6,662 nt of DNA from Betaproteobacteria bacterium UBA6910 (GTDB taxonomy: Bacteria > Pseudomonadota > Gammaproteobacteria > Burkholderiales > UBA6910). This document shows positions 1 to 5,981 of the stretch, piece by piece; position 1 is the first letter of the stretch, and each line of letters opens with the position of its first letter. The notes under the pieces are model-generated. The model ran no database searches. It was not told where the DNA came from and worked only from the letters and a program-made list of their open reading frames with translations. Location of the stretch: assembly GCA_002451065.1 (NCBI GenBank), contig DKBC01000258.1, positions 1 to 6,662 of the forward strand. The letters run 5' to 3'. The position numbers and the translations under genes were made by a program.

Positions 1-843
1 CTCGCCCTGGGCGTTCACCAGGTACTCGCCGTAGATCGCGTTCTCGCCGGTACCGGGATTGCGGGTAAAGCCGACGCCGGTGGCGGAATCCTCGCCCATG
101 TTGCCGAACACCATGGTGCAGATGTTGACGGCCGTGCCGTTGGCCATGTCCTTGGTGATCTTGAACTGTTTCCGATAGTCCACCGCCCGCTTGCCCATCC
201 AGGAGCGGAACACGGCCTGGACTGCGATCTCGAGCTGCTCCCAGGGATCGATGGGGAAAGGATTGCCGGTGTGCTTGGAAACGATGCGCAGGAAATCGAA
301 GGAGAGTTCCTTGAGGTGGTCGGCGGTCAGGTCCACGTCCTGGGCCGCGCCGTGGCGCGCCTTGGCCGCGTTCATGGCCTCGTCGAAGTGCTCGTCGGGA
401 ACCCCGAGGGCGATCTTGCCGTAGAGCTGGATGAAGCGCCGGAACGCGTCATAGGCGAACCGGGGATTGCCGGTGCCCTTGATCAGTCCCTGGAGCGTCT
501 CGGGATTGAGGCCGAGATTGAGAATGGTGTCCATCATGCCTGGCATGGACATGGCGGAACCCGAGCGCACCGACACCAGCAGCGGATTGGCTGAGGTTCC
601 TAAGCCCTTGCCGGTCTTCCTCTCCAAGGCCCCGACCTGGGCCCTGACCTCGTCCATGAGCCCATCGGGCAGGCGGTTGTGCTCCAGATAGGCGAGACAG
701 GCCTCGGTGGTGATGACGAAACCGGGGGGAACGTTGAGCCCGATCTGGGTCATCTCGCATAGGTTGGCGCCCTTGCCCCCTAGCAGCATCTTGTTCTTGC
801 CGTCGCCCTCCTCGAAGGCATACACAAATTTCCTGTTTGTCAT
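1..843 (-). CDS. ppdK: Pyruvate, phosphate dikinase, N-terminal part (runs off left edge)
   Basis: PpdK interconverts pyruvate + ATP + Pi and PEP + AMP + PPi in the cytoplasm, through a swivelling phosphohistidine domain. The minus frame is open from an ATG at 843-841 to position 1, giving 281 residues that all belong to the N-terminal ATP-grasp nucleotide-binding domain. Visible family motifs are FVYAFEEGDGKNKMLLGGKGAN (residues 6-27, read in two overlapping parts: FVYAFEEG and LLGGKGAN with the ATP-binding Lys), GFVITTEAC (41-49), LLVSVRSG (88-95, nucleotide-contacting Arg93), MPGMMDTILNLGLN (100-113), GNPRFAYDAFRRFIQ (125-139), VFRSW (211-215), GTAVN (236-240) and GVGFTRNPGTGE (256-267). 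The family is usually about 880-900 residues, so the phosphohistidine and PEP-binding domains lie outside the window. The close match to the MPGMMDTILNLGLN and FTRNP signatures separates it from PEP synthase (PpsA). It has a good ribosome site and its own weak promoter candidate, 87 bp downstream of the small membrane-protein gene on the same strand. Confidence 0.96.
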   Translation of the reverse strand, partial: MTNRKFVYAFEEGDGKNKMLLGGKGANLCEMTQIGLNVPPGFVITTEACLAYLEHNRLPDGLMDEVRAQVGALERKTGKGLGTSANPLLVSVRSGSAMSMPGMMDTILNLGLNPETLQGLIKGTGNPRFAYDAFRRFIQLYGKIALGVPDEHFDEAMNAAKARHGAAQDVDLTADHLKELSFDFLRIVSKHTGNPFPIDPWEQLEIAVQAVFRSWMGKRAVDYRKQFKITKDMANGTAVNICTMVFGNMGEDSATGVGFTRNPGTGENAIYGEYLVNAQGE

Positions 844-848
844 TTCGT

Positions 849-854
849 CTCCCC
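849..854 (-). promoter_or_regulatory. Ribosome binding site of ppdK
   Basis: On the minus strand GGGGAG lies 5 bases before the ATG at 843. It is the clearest Shine-Dalgarno match on this strand and supports the chosen ppdK start. Confidence 0.7.
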
Positions 855-878
855 AGTCCTGGCCGCGTGAAAGGGGTA

Positions 879-907
879 AGCCTAATGGGGACCACTCTCC
901 GGGGCAA
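879..907 (-). promoter_or_regulatory. Possible sigma-70-type promoter for ppdK
   Basis: In the 87-bp gap between the small membrane-protein gene and ppdK, the minus strand reads TTGCCC (907-902), a 17-base spacer, then TAGGCT (884-879). This is 4/6 and 3/6 agreement with TTGACA/TATAAT. Transcription would start near 872, giving a leader of about 29 bases. The spacing is ideal but the hexamers are weak, so ppdK may instead be read through from the upstream gene. Confidence 0.25.
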
Positions 908-930
908 GACATGCGGGCGTCCTGCCAGGA

Positions 931-1320
931 CTAAGGCCGACAATACGCGGACAGCTCCTCCGGCGATGCCCTGCTCTCCCATTGCACGCTGCCCCGGCGC
1001 AGGACCGGTTTCAGCCACAGCGATACCCCGGTGGAGCGGCTTTGCACCTGGATGACGCCGTCTTCCGCGACGTCGAGCCGGTAATCCTGGTGCCGGGAAC
1101 GCATGTAAACGGGATCCGCAAGCTCGCGCCCGGACCCTTCGGTGGTGCGGCCGGCTAGAACCGCCGCCTCCACCTGGCGCCTCGCTTCGTCCGAAAAGGC
1201 GCACATCTGTATGGCGTCGTATTCCTCCGGTGTCAGGCGGCGGTGGAACAAGCCGAGCATGATAATGAGGGCGAGGCCGGAAGCTACGGCGACGACGGCG
1301 ATAACAAGATTCTTGCTCAC
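931..1320 (-). CDS. Hypothetical small protein with one N-terminal membrane anchor
   Basis: I do not recognise the family. The frame gives 129 residues from a GTG start (1320-1318) to TAG at 933-931. Residues 4-25 form one uninterrupted hydrophobic stretch rich in Val, Ile, Ala and Leu, preceded by Lys3 and followed by HRR, which suggests a signal anchor rather than a cleaved signal. The rest is a soluble domain: an acidic/basic helix-like stretch (residues 30-55, [10 protein letters not shown] then [16 protein letters not shown]), then alternating residues typical of beta strands ([25 protein letters not shown]), ending in SAYCRP. Two cysteines (40 and 127) could form a disulfide if the domain is periplasmic. 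The membrane helix and the short C-terminal beta region with aromatic and Cys residues vaguely recall type IV pilin-like proteins, but there is no prepilin peptidase site. The GTG has no strong ribosome site. It lies upstream of ppdK on the same strand and could be co-transcribed with it. Confidence 0.68.
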   Translation of the reverse strand: MSKNLVIAVVAVASGLALIIMLGLFHRRLTPEEYDAIQMCAFSDEARRQVEAAVLAGRTTEGSGRELADPVYMRSRHQDYRLDVAEDGVIQVQSRSTGVSLWLKPVLRRGSVQWESRASPEELSAYCRP

Positions 1321-1357
1321 GGCATGCCCGGCTCAGGTCTCATGTGAATTTTGCCAA

Positions 1358-1381
1358 GGATTCTTTGACGGATTCTCTCGC
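1358..1381. repeat. Imperfect tandem 12-base direct repeat
   Basis: GGATTCT occurs at 1358-1364 and again at 1370-1376, and the full 12-base units agree at 9 of 12 positions. The pair is bracketed by TTTGC (1350-1354) and its inverse GCAAA (1380-1384). It lies 38-61 bases upstream of the GTG of the minus-strand small gene, where an activator or repressor site would be expected. No regulator family can be named from it. Confidence 0.35.
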
Positions 1382-1383
1382 AA

Positions 1384-1407
1384 ACAAGCCTCGAGGCGCC
1401 TTGTCAA
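1384..1407 (-). promoter_or_regulatory. Consensus -35 hexamer with a dyad just downstream (possible promoter/operator)
   Basis: The minus strand has a perfect TTGACA at 1407-1402. Just downstream lies a 10-base perfect palindrome, GCCTCGAGGC (1388-1397), within a looser dyad of ACAAG (1384-1388) and CTTGT (1400-1404). A dyad between -35 and -10 is typical of an operator. At 17-base spacing, however, the -10 position reads TTTGCG, a poor match, so the promoter would need an activator or the hexamer may be chance. Transcripts from here would lead into the small membrane-protein gene with a leader of about 50 bases. Confidence 0.3.
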
Positions 1408-1416
1408 CACGTGCCC

Positions 1417-1525
1417 TGGGGACCGCAATTTGCCGCGCTCCGGACAGGGGTCTGCGGCGTCCCCCCAGCATGGCCCAGGCGAAGTTCCTCATCAATCCCC
1501 TGGCGGCTGCTGGGGTAGCTGGGGG
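1417..1525 (+). repeat. Competing GC-rich inverted repeats upstream of menB
   Basis: GGGGACCGCA (1418-1427) can pair with TGCGG (1453-1457) plus TCCCC (1460-1464), a 10-bp stem with a 2-base bulge closing a 25-base loop. The segment CCCCCAGC (1462-1469) overlaps the 3' arm and is the exact reverse complement of GCTGGGGG (1518-1525). It also pairs over 7 bases with GCTGGGG (1509-1515). The first stem and the second pairing share 1462-1464 and would exclude each other, as in attenuators. No U-tract follows, and in GC-rich DNA such pairings can be chance. Confidence 0.3.
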
Positions 1526-1561
1526 AAAGCGGGCCCCAAGCCGTCCTTGCTTCTTCGGTTC

Positions 1562-1591
1562 CGCGGGGCGTCCCGGCAAACCCACCCCGCG
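1562..1591. repeat. 7-bp inverted repeat
   Basis: CGCGGGG (1562-1568) and CCCCGCG (1585-1591) are exact reverse complements separated by 16 bases. There is no T-tract after it on either strand, so it is not a canonical intrinsic terminator. It may be a regulatory hairpin or chance. Confidence 0.3.
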
Positions 1592-1648
1592 TGGCGTCGC
1601 AGTAAATCGGAGCATCCCAAGGTAAAATTCCGCAGGAGCCGCGTCCGC

Positions 1649-1660
1649 GCCGGGCCCGGC
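1649..1660. repeat. 12-base perfect palindrome just before menB
   Basis: GCCGGGCCCGGC is a perfect dyad ending 9 bases before the alternative menB ATG (1670) and 30 bases before the preferred one (1691). It occupies the place where a ribosome site for the 1670 start would be. It could be an operator or a small RNA hairpin limiting initiation, but a GC-only palindrome of this size is not rare at this base composition. Confidence 0.35.
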
Positions 1661-1690
1661 ACAACAGCTATGCAACCAACCGGTCGTCTT

Positions 1691-2506
1691 ATGCATTGGG
1701 AATCCGCCGCCGACTATAGCGATATCCTTTACCACCGGGCCGAGGGCATCGGGAGGATCACCATCAACCGGCCCGAAGTGCGCAATGCGTTCCGCCCCGA
1801 AACCGTGAATCAGCTGATTGACGCCTTTCACCGGGCGCACCTGGACCCGGAGGTGGGCGTGGTGATCCTCACCGGCGCCGGGACCGAGGCGTTCTGTTCG
1901 GGCGGGGACCAGCGGGTGCGCGGCGACGACGGCGGCTATCATGATGCCCAGGGAACGCCCTACCTCAACGTCCTCGACCTGCAGCGGCAGATCCGCAGCC
2001 TGCCCAAACCCGTCATCGCCATGGTCGCAGGCTGGGCCATCGGCGGCGGCCATGTGCTGCACCTGGTGTGCGATCTCACTATCGCCGCCGACAACGCCCG
2101 TTTCGGCCAGGTGGGTCCGCGGGTGGGCAGCTTTGATGCGGGGCTGGGGGCGGGGCTCCTGGCGCGCACCGTGGGCCTTAAGAAGGCGAAGGAGATCTGG
2201 ATGCTGTGCCGGGTCTATGACGCACGGCAGGCGCTGGAGATGGGATTGGTGAACGTCGTGGTGCCCCTCGATCAGCTGCAACCGACCGCGGTCGAGTGGT
2301 GCCGGGACATCCTGCGGCTTTCTCCCACGGCGTTGCGCTGCCTCAAGGCGGGGTTCAACGCGGATACCGATGGCCTGCTCGGGATCCAGGAGCTCGCGGG
2401 CAACGCCACCGCGCTCTACTACATGACGCCGGAAGGCCAGGAAGGGCGCGACGCGTGGCTGCAGAAGCGGGCGCCGGACTTCTCGAAGTTTACGCGCCGG
2501 CCCTGA
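1691..2506 (+). CDS. menB: 1,4-dihydroxy-2-naphthoyl-CoA synthase
   Basis: MenB performs the intramolecular Claisen (Dieckmann-type) ring closure of o-succinylbenzoyl-CoA to 1,4-dihydroxy-2-naphthoyl-CoA in the cytoplasm. The 271 residues are a crotonase-fold protein aligning with MenB along its whole length: [17 protein letters not shown] near the N-terminus, [16 protein letters not shown] with oxyanion-hole region CSGGD (69-73), GGY (Tyr83) and [19 protein letters not shown] (114-121), the MenB-specific GSFD with Ser147 and Asp149, and the C-terminal [11 protein letters not shown] (243-253). Gly142 stands where type II enzymes have an Asp, and Gln140 and Trp170 are kept, so a bicarbonate-dependent (E. 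coli-like, type I) enzyme is predicted; Val141 replaces the Thr of E. coli. The ATG at 1691 is chosen because [14 protein letters not shown] matches the usual family start. An in-frame ATG at 1670 would add 7 residues. Neither has a clear ribosome site. menA follows after 50 bp. Confidence 0.95.
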   Translation: MHWESAADYSDILYHRAEGIGRITINRPEVRNAFRPETVNQLIDAFHRAHLDPEVGVVILTGAGTEAFCSGGDQRVRGDDGGYHDAQGTPYLNVLDLQRQIRSLPKPVIAMVAGWAIGGGHVLHLVCDLTIAADNARFGQVGPRVGSFDAGLGAGLLARTVGLKKAKEIWMLCRVYDARQALEMGLVNVVVPLDQLQPTAVEWCRDILRLSPTALRCLKAGFNADTDGLLGIQELAGNATALYYMTPEGQEGRDAWLQKRAPDFSKFTRRP

Positions 2507-2543
2507 TTGCATGATCGTTCCGGGCTCTGATCCGCCCCATTGC

Positions 2544-2548
2544 GGGAG
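2544..2548 (+). promoter_or_regulatory. Ribosome binding site of menA
   Basis: GGGAG lies 8 bases before the ATG at 2557, supporting that start. It is the best Shine-Dalgarno match in front of any men gene here. Confidence 0.65.
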
Positions 2549-2556
2549 TTTTCGCG

Positions 2557-3489
2557 ATGAGTTCACGCCCCGCTGACGCGTCGGTTCCATTCAGCGTGGC
2601 GCGGCCTTCCCCGGCCGGCGCCTGGTGGCTCGCGGTCCGTCCGCGGACGCTCACCGTGGCGGCCTCCCCGGTAATTGTCGGCGCCGCCCTTGCTTGGCAC
2701 GAGCACCAGCAATTCCTGCCGTTGGCTTTCCTGGTGACTTTGCTGGGGGCGCTGCTGATCCAGGTGGGCACCAACCTTTATAACGACGCCGCAGACTTCG
2801 AACGTGGCGCCGACACCCCGGATCGTCTGGGACCGCCCCGGGCCAGCGCTTCCGGATGGCTGGATTCGCGGCAGGTCAAGCGCGCGGCCATGGCCGCCTT
2901 CGTTCTCGCGGGGACCGTCGGGTTGTACCTGGTGTGGCACGGCGGATGGGGCATCCTGGCGGTGGGTCTCGCGGCGATTGCCGCCGGCATACTCTACACA
3001 GGGGGCCCGCGCCCCATTGCGTACACGGGTGGCGGCGAATTCTTCGTCTGGCTGTTCTTCGGCTTGGCTGCCACTTTGGGCAGCTATTACCTCCAAACCT
3101 TCACCTTGAGCACGGCCGCCCTCCTCGCTGCCAATGCCCTCGGTCTGCTGGCGGCTGCGGTCATTGTGGTCAACAACACCCGCGATCTGGAGACCGACCG
3201 CCGGGCAGGAAAGAATACCCTCGCAGTGCGCATCGGGCGCGCCGGATGCAGCACCGAGTACACGGTGCTGGTGCTGCTGCCCTTCGCGCTGCTGGTGCCC
3301 CAGGCCCTGGTGCTGCCGGCGGGCGCGTCCGCGCTCGCTCCCCTCGCGGCGCTGCCGTGGGCCCTCTTCCTGACAAGGCGATTCCGGGTCGAGCCGCCGG
3401 GTCGCGGGTTCAACCTGCTTCTCGTGCGCACCGCCCAGCTGCAGCTGGCGGTGGCGCTGCTGCTGGCCGTGGCCCTGATCTGGCGGTGA
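2557..3489 (+). CDS. menA: 1,4-dihydroxy-2-naphthoate polyprenyltransferase
   Basis: MenA is an integral inner-membrane UbiA-superfamily enzyme that joins a polyprenyl diphosphate to 1,4-dihydroxy-2-naphthoate with loss of CO2, giving demethylmenaquinone. The 310-residue length suits the family. After a polar N-terminus come RPRTL (28-32) and about eight hydrophobic segments (roughly 33-48, 52-72, 109-127, 130-147, 160-180, 185-205, 235-255 and 285-308). The first Asp-rich, Mg-diphosphate-binding motif is NLYNDAADFERGAD (73-86, Asp77 and Asp80). The second is NNTRDLETDRRAGKNTLAVRIG (206-227, Asp210 and Asp214). NTRDLETDRRAGK is characteristic of MenA rather than UbiA. The prenyl chain length cannot be read from the sequence. 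A GGGAG ribosome site precedes the ATG, and the TGA stop overlaps the menC start by 4 bases. Confidence 0.95.
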   Translation: MSSRPADASVPFSVARPSPAGAWWLAVRPRTLTVAASPVIVGAALAWHEHQQFLPLAFLVTLLGALLIQVGTNLYNDAADFERGADTPDRLGPPRASASGWLDSRQVKRAAMAAFVLAGTVGLYLVWHGGWGILAVGLAAIAAGILYTGGPRPIAYTGGGEFFVWLFFGLAATLGSYYLQTFTLSTAALLAANALGLLAAAVIVVNNTRDLETDRRAGKNTLAVRIGRAGCSTEYTVLVLLPFALLVPQALVLPAGASALAPLAALPWALFLTRRFRVEPPGRGFNLLLVRTAQLQLAVALLLAVALIWR

Positions 3490-4535
3490 TCCTGGAAGAG
3501 ATCCGGGTTGCGCCGTACTCGTTGAGGCTGCGCCGGCCCTGGCACGGCGCCGCGGCGGTCATGGAGCGCCGTTCCGGATGGCTGGTCTCGGCCCTCGCCC
3601 TGGGCTTGTGCGGCTACGGGGATTGCTCGCCCCCGCCGTCTGCCTCGGAAGCGGAGATCGCGGCCAGCGGGACCGCCCTCGGTGAGTTCGCGTGCGAGTT
3701 GCGCGGTTGCGACGTCGACGCGGCGCTCGAAATCGCTGCAGCATCCGGCGCGCCCGCCCCCGCCCTGTGCGCTCTGGACTCCGCCCTGCTCGATCTCAAG
3801 GCACAGGCGGCAGACGTCTCTCTGGCGCGCCTGCTCTCGCCCCATGCCTCGGCCACGGTTCGCGCGAATGCCAGTCTCGGTATCCTGGATGGGGAGGCCG
3901 TGGAGCGGGCACGGGTTGCCTTGGCTGCCGGCTACGGGGTGCTCAAGGTCAAGGTGGGCGCGCTGCCCCAGGCGGAAGAGGTGGCCCGGCTCGAGGCCAT
4001 CGCGGCTGAGCTTCCCGCGGGGTCGATGCTGCGGCTCGATGCCAACCGGGCCTGGGACGCCGATGCCGCGCGTCGCTTCGTGGCCCGGGTTTCGGTGCTG
4101 CCCATCGAAACGCTGGAAGAACCCCTCGTCGAACCCACCCCCGAATCGTTCGACGCCCTGCAGCGCGACGCGCCCTTCGCTTTGGCGCTGGATGAGTCGC
4201 TGCCCCAATGGCTTGCCGAATGGCCCGGCGCCGCGCTGGGAGTGCCACGCTGGGTCTTGAAGCCCATGCGCTGGGGTGGGGCGCGGCGCTGCCTGATGCT
4301 GGCGAGGAGGGCTGCTCGAGCCGGCGTGGAGTGTGTGGTCACTACCACGGTCGACAGCGCTCCTGGCTGCTGGCTGGCGGCGCACCTAGCGGCAGCGCTG
4401 GACAATGGCTTGGCTCACGGCTTAGGCACGTCGGAGTGGCTAGCGGACGACTTGGGCCCGGCACCGGTCCCGATAGGAGGCGAGATTGCGCTACCGGCTC
4501 GCGGCTTGGGGTTCGCCTTGGCCGGGCAGCCATGA
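3486..4535 (+). CDS. menC: o-succinylbenzoate synthase
   Basis: MenC is an enolase-superfamily dehydratase converting SHCHC to o-succinylbenzoate in the cytoplasm. The 349-residue product has an N-terminal capping domain with the active-site loop GYGDCSPPPSA (43-53), then a beta/alpha barrel. Catalytic and Mg2+-binding residues are all visible: the KxK pair Lys154/Lys156 in VLKVKVG, Asp185 in RLDANRAW, Glu211/212 in EEPL, Asp236 in LDESL and Lys259 in VLKPMRWGG. A substrate-side loop VVTTTVDSAPG (284-294) and the family-typical GLGTSEWLADDLG (312-324) follow. It is slightly longer than the E. coli enzyme (320). The GTG at 3486 is chosen because ILEEIRVAPYSLRL is a typical MenC first strand and the codon overlaps the menA stop as GTGA. 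The frame stays open upstream inside menA, but that part is a shadow. No separate ribosome site is evident, so coupling to menA is likely. Its stop overlaps the menE ATG. Confidence 0.94.
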   Translation: MILEEIRVAPYSLRLRRPWHGAAAVMERRSGWLVSALALGLCGYGDCSPPPSASEAEIAASGTALGEFACELRGCDVDAALEIAAASGAPAPALCALDSALLDLKAQAADVSLARLLSPHASATVRANASLGILDGEAVERARVALAAGYGVLKVKVGALPQAEEVARLEAIAAELPAGSMLRLDANRAWDADAARRFVARVSVLPIETLEEPLVEPTPESFDALQRDAPFALALDESLPQWLAEWPGAALGVPRWVLKPMRWGGARRCLMLARRAARAGVECVVTTTVDSAPGCWLAAHLAAALDNGLAHGLGTSEWLADDLGPAPVPIGGEIALPARGLGFALAGQP

Positions 4536-5947
4536 GCACCCTTGCCGACGCGGTGCGCACCGCAGCCCGGCGCATGCCGGAAGCGGTGGCCCTGCGTTGG
4601 GAGGATGAATCGATCCCTTGGCTGCAACTGGAGAAACGGGCTGCGACCGCCGCTGCGGCGCTCCGGAAAGGAGCGCCGAGCGGCGAAAACCGGGTAATCG
4701 CGCTTAGCTCCGAGTCGGCCTTTGCCTTGGCAGCGTTTGCTTACGCCAGCGCTTTTGCGGGAACGGCTTTCATGCCCCTAAATCCGGCCCTGCACCGCGA
4801 GCGCCGCGACGCATTGCTTGCTGCCGCCGGCCGGGTGGCGCGATTCGGGGAAGGGGATTCGGATCCCGGGCCGGTTCTGGGTGCTTTTTCGGCTGGCCCC
4901 GGCGACGCGTTCGAAGCGCCGGCGCCCCCACCAGAGGTGGAACTGATCATTGCCACCAGCGGCAGCAGCGGCGAACCCAAGGGGGTGATGCTCTCTCCGG
5001 CCAACCTTCGCGCTGCCACTCAGGCGTCGGCGGCGCGCCTGCCCCTGGCGCCGGGCGATGCCTGGCTGGCCTGCCTCCCGCTCTACCACATCGGCGGCAT
5101 GGCCATCCTGCACCGGTGCGCCGTTGGCGGCGCCGCCGTGGTCTTGCAGCAGGGCTTCGATGCGGCCCGGGTCATGGAAAACCTGGCGCGATACGCGGTC
5201 ACCCATCTCTCCCTCGTGCCCCCCATGCTTGAGCGACTGGTCGAGGCTGGTCCGCCGCCCCCGCAGCTCAAGGCCACTTTGGTGGGGGGTGGCGACCTTT
5301 CCGCATCGCTCTACCAGCGCGCGCGCAGCGCCGGCTGGCCGGTCCTGCCCACCTACGGGCTCACCGAGACCGGCTCCCAAGTCGCGACCCTGGCTGCGCC
5401 GGAAGCCTACGGGCAGCCCGGCGACGTGGGTCCGCCCCTCCCGGGGGTCGCGGTCGACGTCGTGGCGCCAGACGCCGCAGGGGTGGGGCGGATCCGGGTG
5501 CGGGGCGGCATCGTGATGCGGGGCTACCTCAACCCGGGCCTGCGGCCCCGACAGGGCCTGACGCAGGGTGCTTTCCTCACCGCCGACTTGGGGCGGTTGG
5601 ATGACCGGGGGCATCTAATCCTGCTCGGGCGAGCTGATGACATGCTGGTGAGCGGCGGAGTGAACGTTCACCCCGCCGAACCCGAGCGGCTGCTGGCTGC
5701 GTGTCCTTCATTGACCGAGGTCGCGGTGACCGGCCGGCGAGATCCGGTATGGGGGGACGTGCTGGTTGCCCTTTACCGGGGCGACGCGGCTCCCGCCGAG
5801 TTGGAGGCTTGGTGCCGGGAGCGGGTGCCCCGGCATCTGCGTCCGAGGATCTACCTGCGGCTCGAGTCGTTGCCCATGTCACCCCAAGGCAAGCTGGACC
5901 GCCGCGCCCTGCGACGGTTGGCCGAAGGGCAGGGGCAAAAAAGATAG
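4532..5947 (+). CDS. menE: o-succinylbenzoate-CoA ligase
   Basis: MenE is an ANL-superfamily (acyl-CoA synthetase) enzyme that adenylates o-succinylbenzoate with ATP and transfers it to CoA. The 471 residues carry the ordered core motifs: P-loop IIATSGSSGEPKGVMLS (139-155), LPLYHIGGM (182-190), VGGGDLS (251-257), the A5 motif TYGLTETG (274-281), RGGIVMRGYL (324-333), TADLGRLDDRGHLILLGR (350-367) with its ATP-ribose-binding Asp352, the hinge region DDMLVSGGVNVHPAEPE (369-385) and the C-terminal catalytic Lys454 in PQGKLDRRAL. GGVNVHPAEPE departs slightly from the common GGENIxPAEVE. OSB specificity is inferred from operon position as much as from sequence, since ANL enzymes are similar to each other. 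The ATG at 4532 overlaps the menC stop as ATGA and has no strong ribosome site. The frame remains open upstream within menC, which is a shadow. The gap to menF is 34 bp. Confidence 0.93.
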   Translation: MSTLADAVRTAARRMPEAVALRWEDESIPWLQLEKRAATAAAALRKGAPSGENRVIALSSESAFALAAFAYASAFAGTAFMPLNPALHRERRDALLAAAGRVARFGEGDSDPGPVLGAFSAGPGDAFEAPAPPPEVELIIATSGSSGEPKGVMLSPANLRAATQASAARLPLAPGDAWLACLPLYHIGGMAILHRCAVGGAAVVLQQGFDAARVMENLARYAVTHLSLVPPMLERLVEAGPPPPQLKATLVGGGDLSASLYQRARSAGWPVLPTYGLTETGSQVATLAAPEAYGQPGDVGPPLPGVAVDVVAPDAAGVGRIRVRGGIVMRGYLNPGLRPRQGLTQGAFLTADLGRLDDRGHLILLGRADDMLVSGGVNVHPAEPERLLAACPSLTEVAVTGRRDPVWGDVLVALYRGDAAPAELEAWCRERVPRHLRPRIYLRLESLPMSPQGKLDRRALRRLAEGQGQKR

Positions 5948-5981
5948 AATCGCGAAGACATCAACCAGCGTTGTCCGGCCC

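Larger units (their letters stand above)
1321..1690. other. Divergent intergenic region between the small membrane-protein gene and menB
   Basis: About 370 bp separate the two divergent genes. Short frames exist on both strands (for example + 1344-1625 and - 1404-1664) but none shows a recognisable domain or a strong ribosome site, so I call no gene. The segment holds a 12-base-period direct repeat, a dyad next to a consensus TTGACA, competing GC-rich inverted repeats, a further hairpin and a 12-base palindrome, each listed separately. A TAAAAT at 1623-1628 could be a -10 box for menB, but no good -35 lies 16-18 bases upstream. This is where promoters and operators for both directions must lie. 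Confidence 0.6.

Noticed and set aside
449..1204. A 251-codon minus-strand frame spanning the ppdK start and the small-protein gene
   Set aside because: It is out of frame with both genes and partly reads ppdK in the wrong frame; no domain is visible.
1562..1591. Intrinsic terminator between the divergent genes
   Set aside because: The stem has only 7 bp, the loop is 16 bases, no T-tract follows on either strand, and no gene converges here.
1344..1625. A 93-codon plus-strand frame in the intergenic region, as a possible small gene
   Set aside because: Only a weak AGG precedes its ATG and the translation shows no domain, membrane segment or signal. The region also carries repeats that suggest regulation instead.
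1142..1690. N-terminal extension of menB back to 1142
   Set aside because: The frame is open, but the extension overlaps the small gene on the other strand, shows no domain, and the family start matches 1691 (or 1670).
1340..2590. A 416-codon open frame on the minus strand opposite menB and the intergenic region
   Set aside because: It lies antisense to menB, has Arg/Pro/His-rich composition and no recognisable domain. Long antisense frames are expected in GC-rich genes.
2856..3485. Upstream extension of menC as a fused domain
   Set aside because: The translation is an alternate-frame reading of menA, rich in Arg and Gly. The GTG at 3486 gives a normal MenC.
3087..4385. A 432-codon open frame on the minus strand opposite menA and menC
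   Set aside because: Low-complexity Arg/Gly/Pro-rich translation antisense to two well-identified enzymes; a composition artefact.
5948..5981. A terminator or promoter between menE and menF
   Set aside because: The gap is only 34 bp and has no hairpin with a T-tract and no recognisable hexamers, so menF is best treated as part of the same operon.
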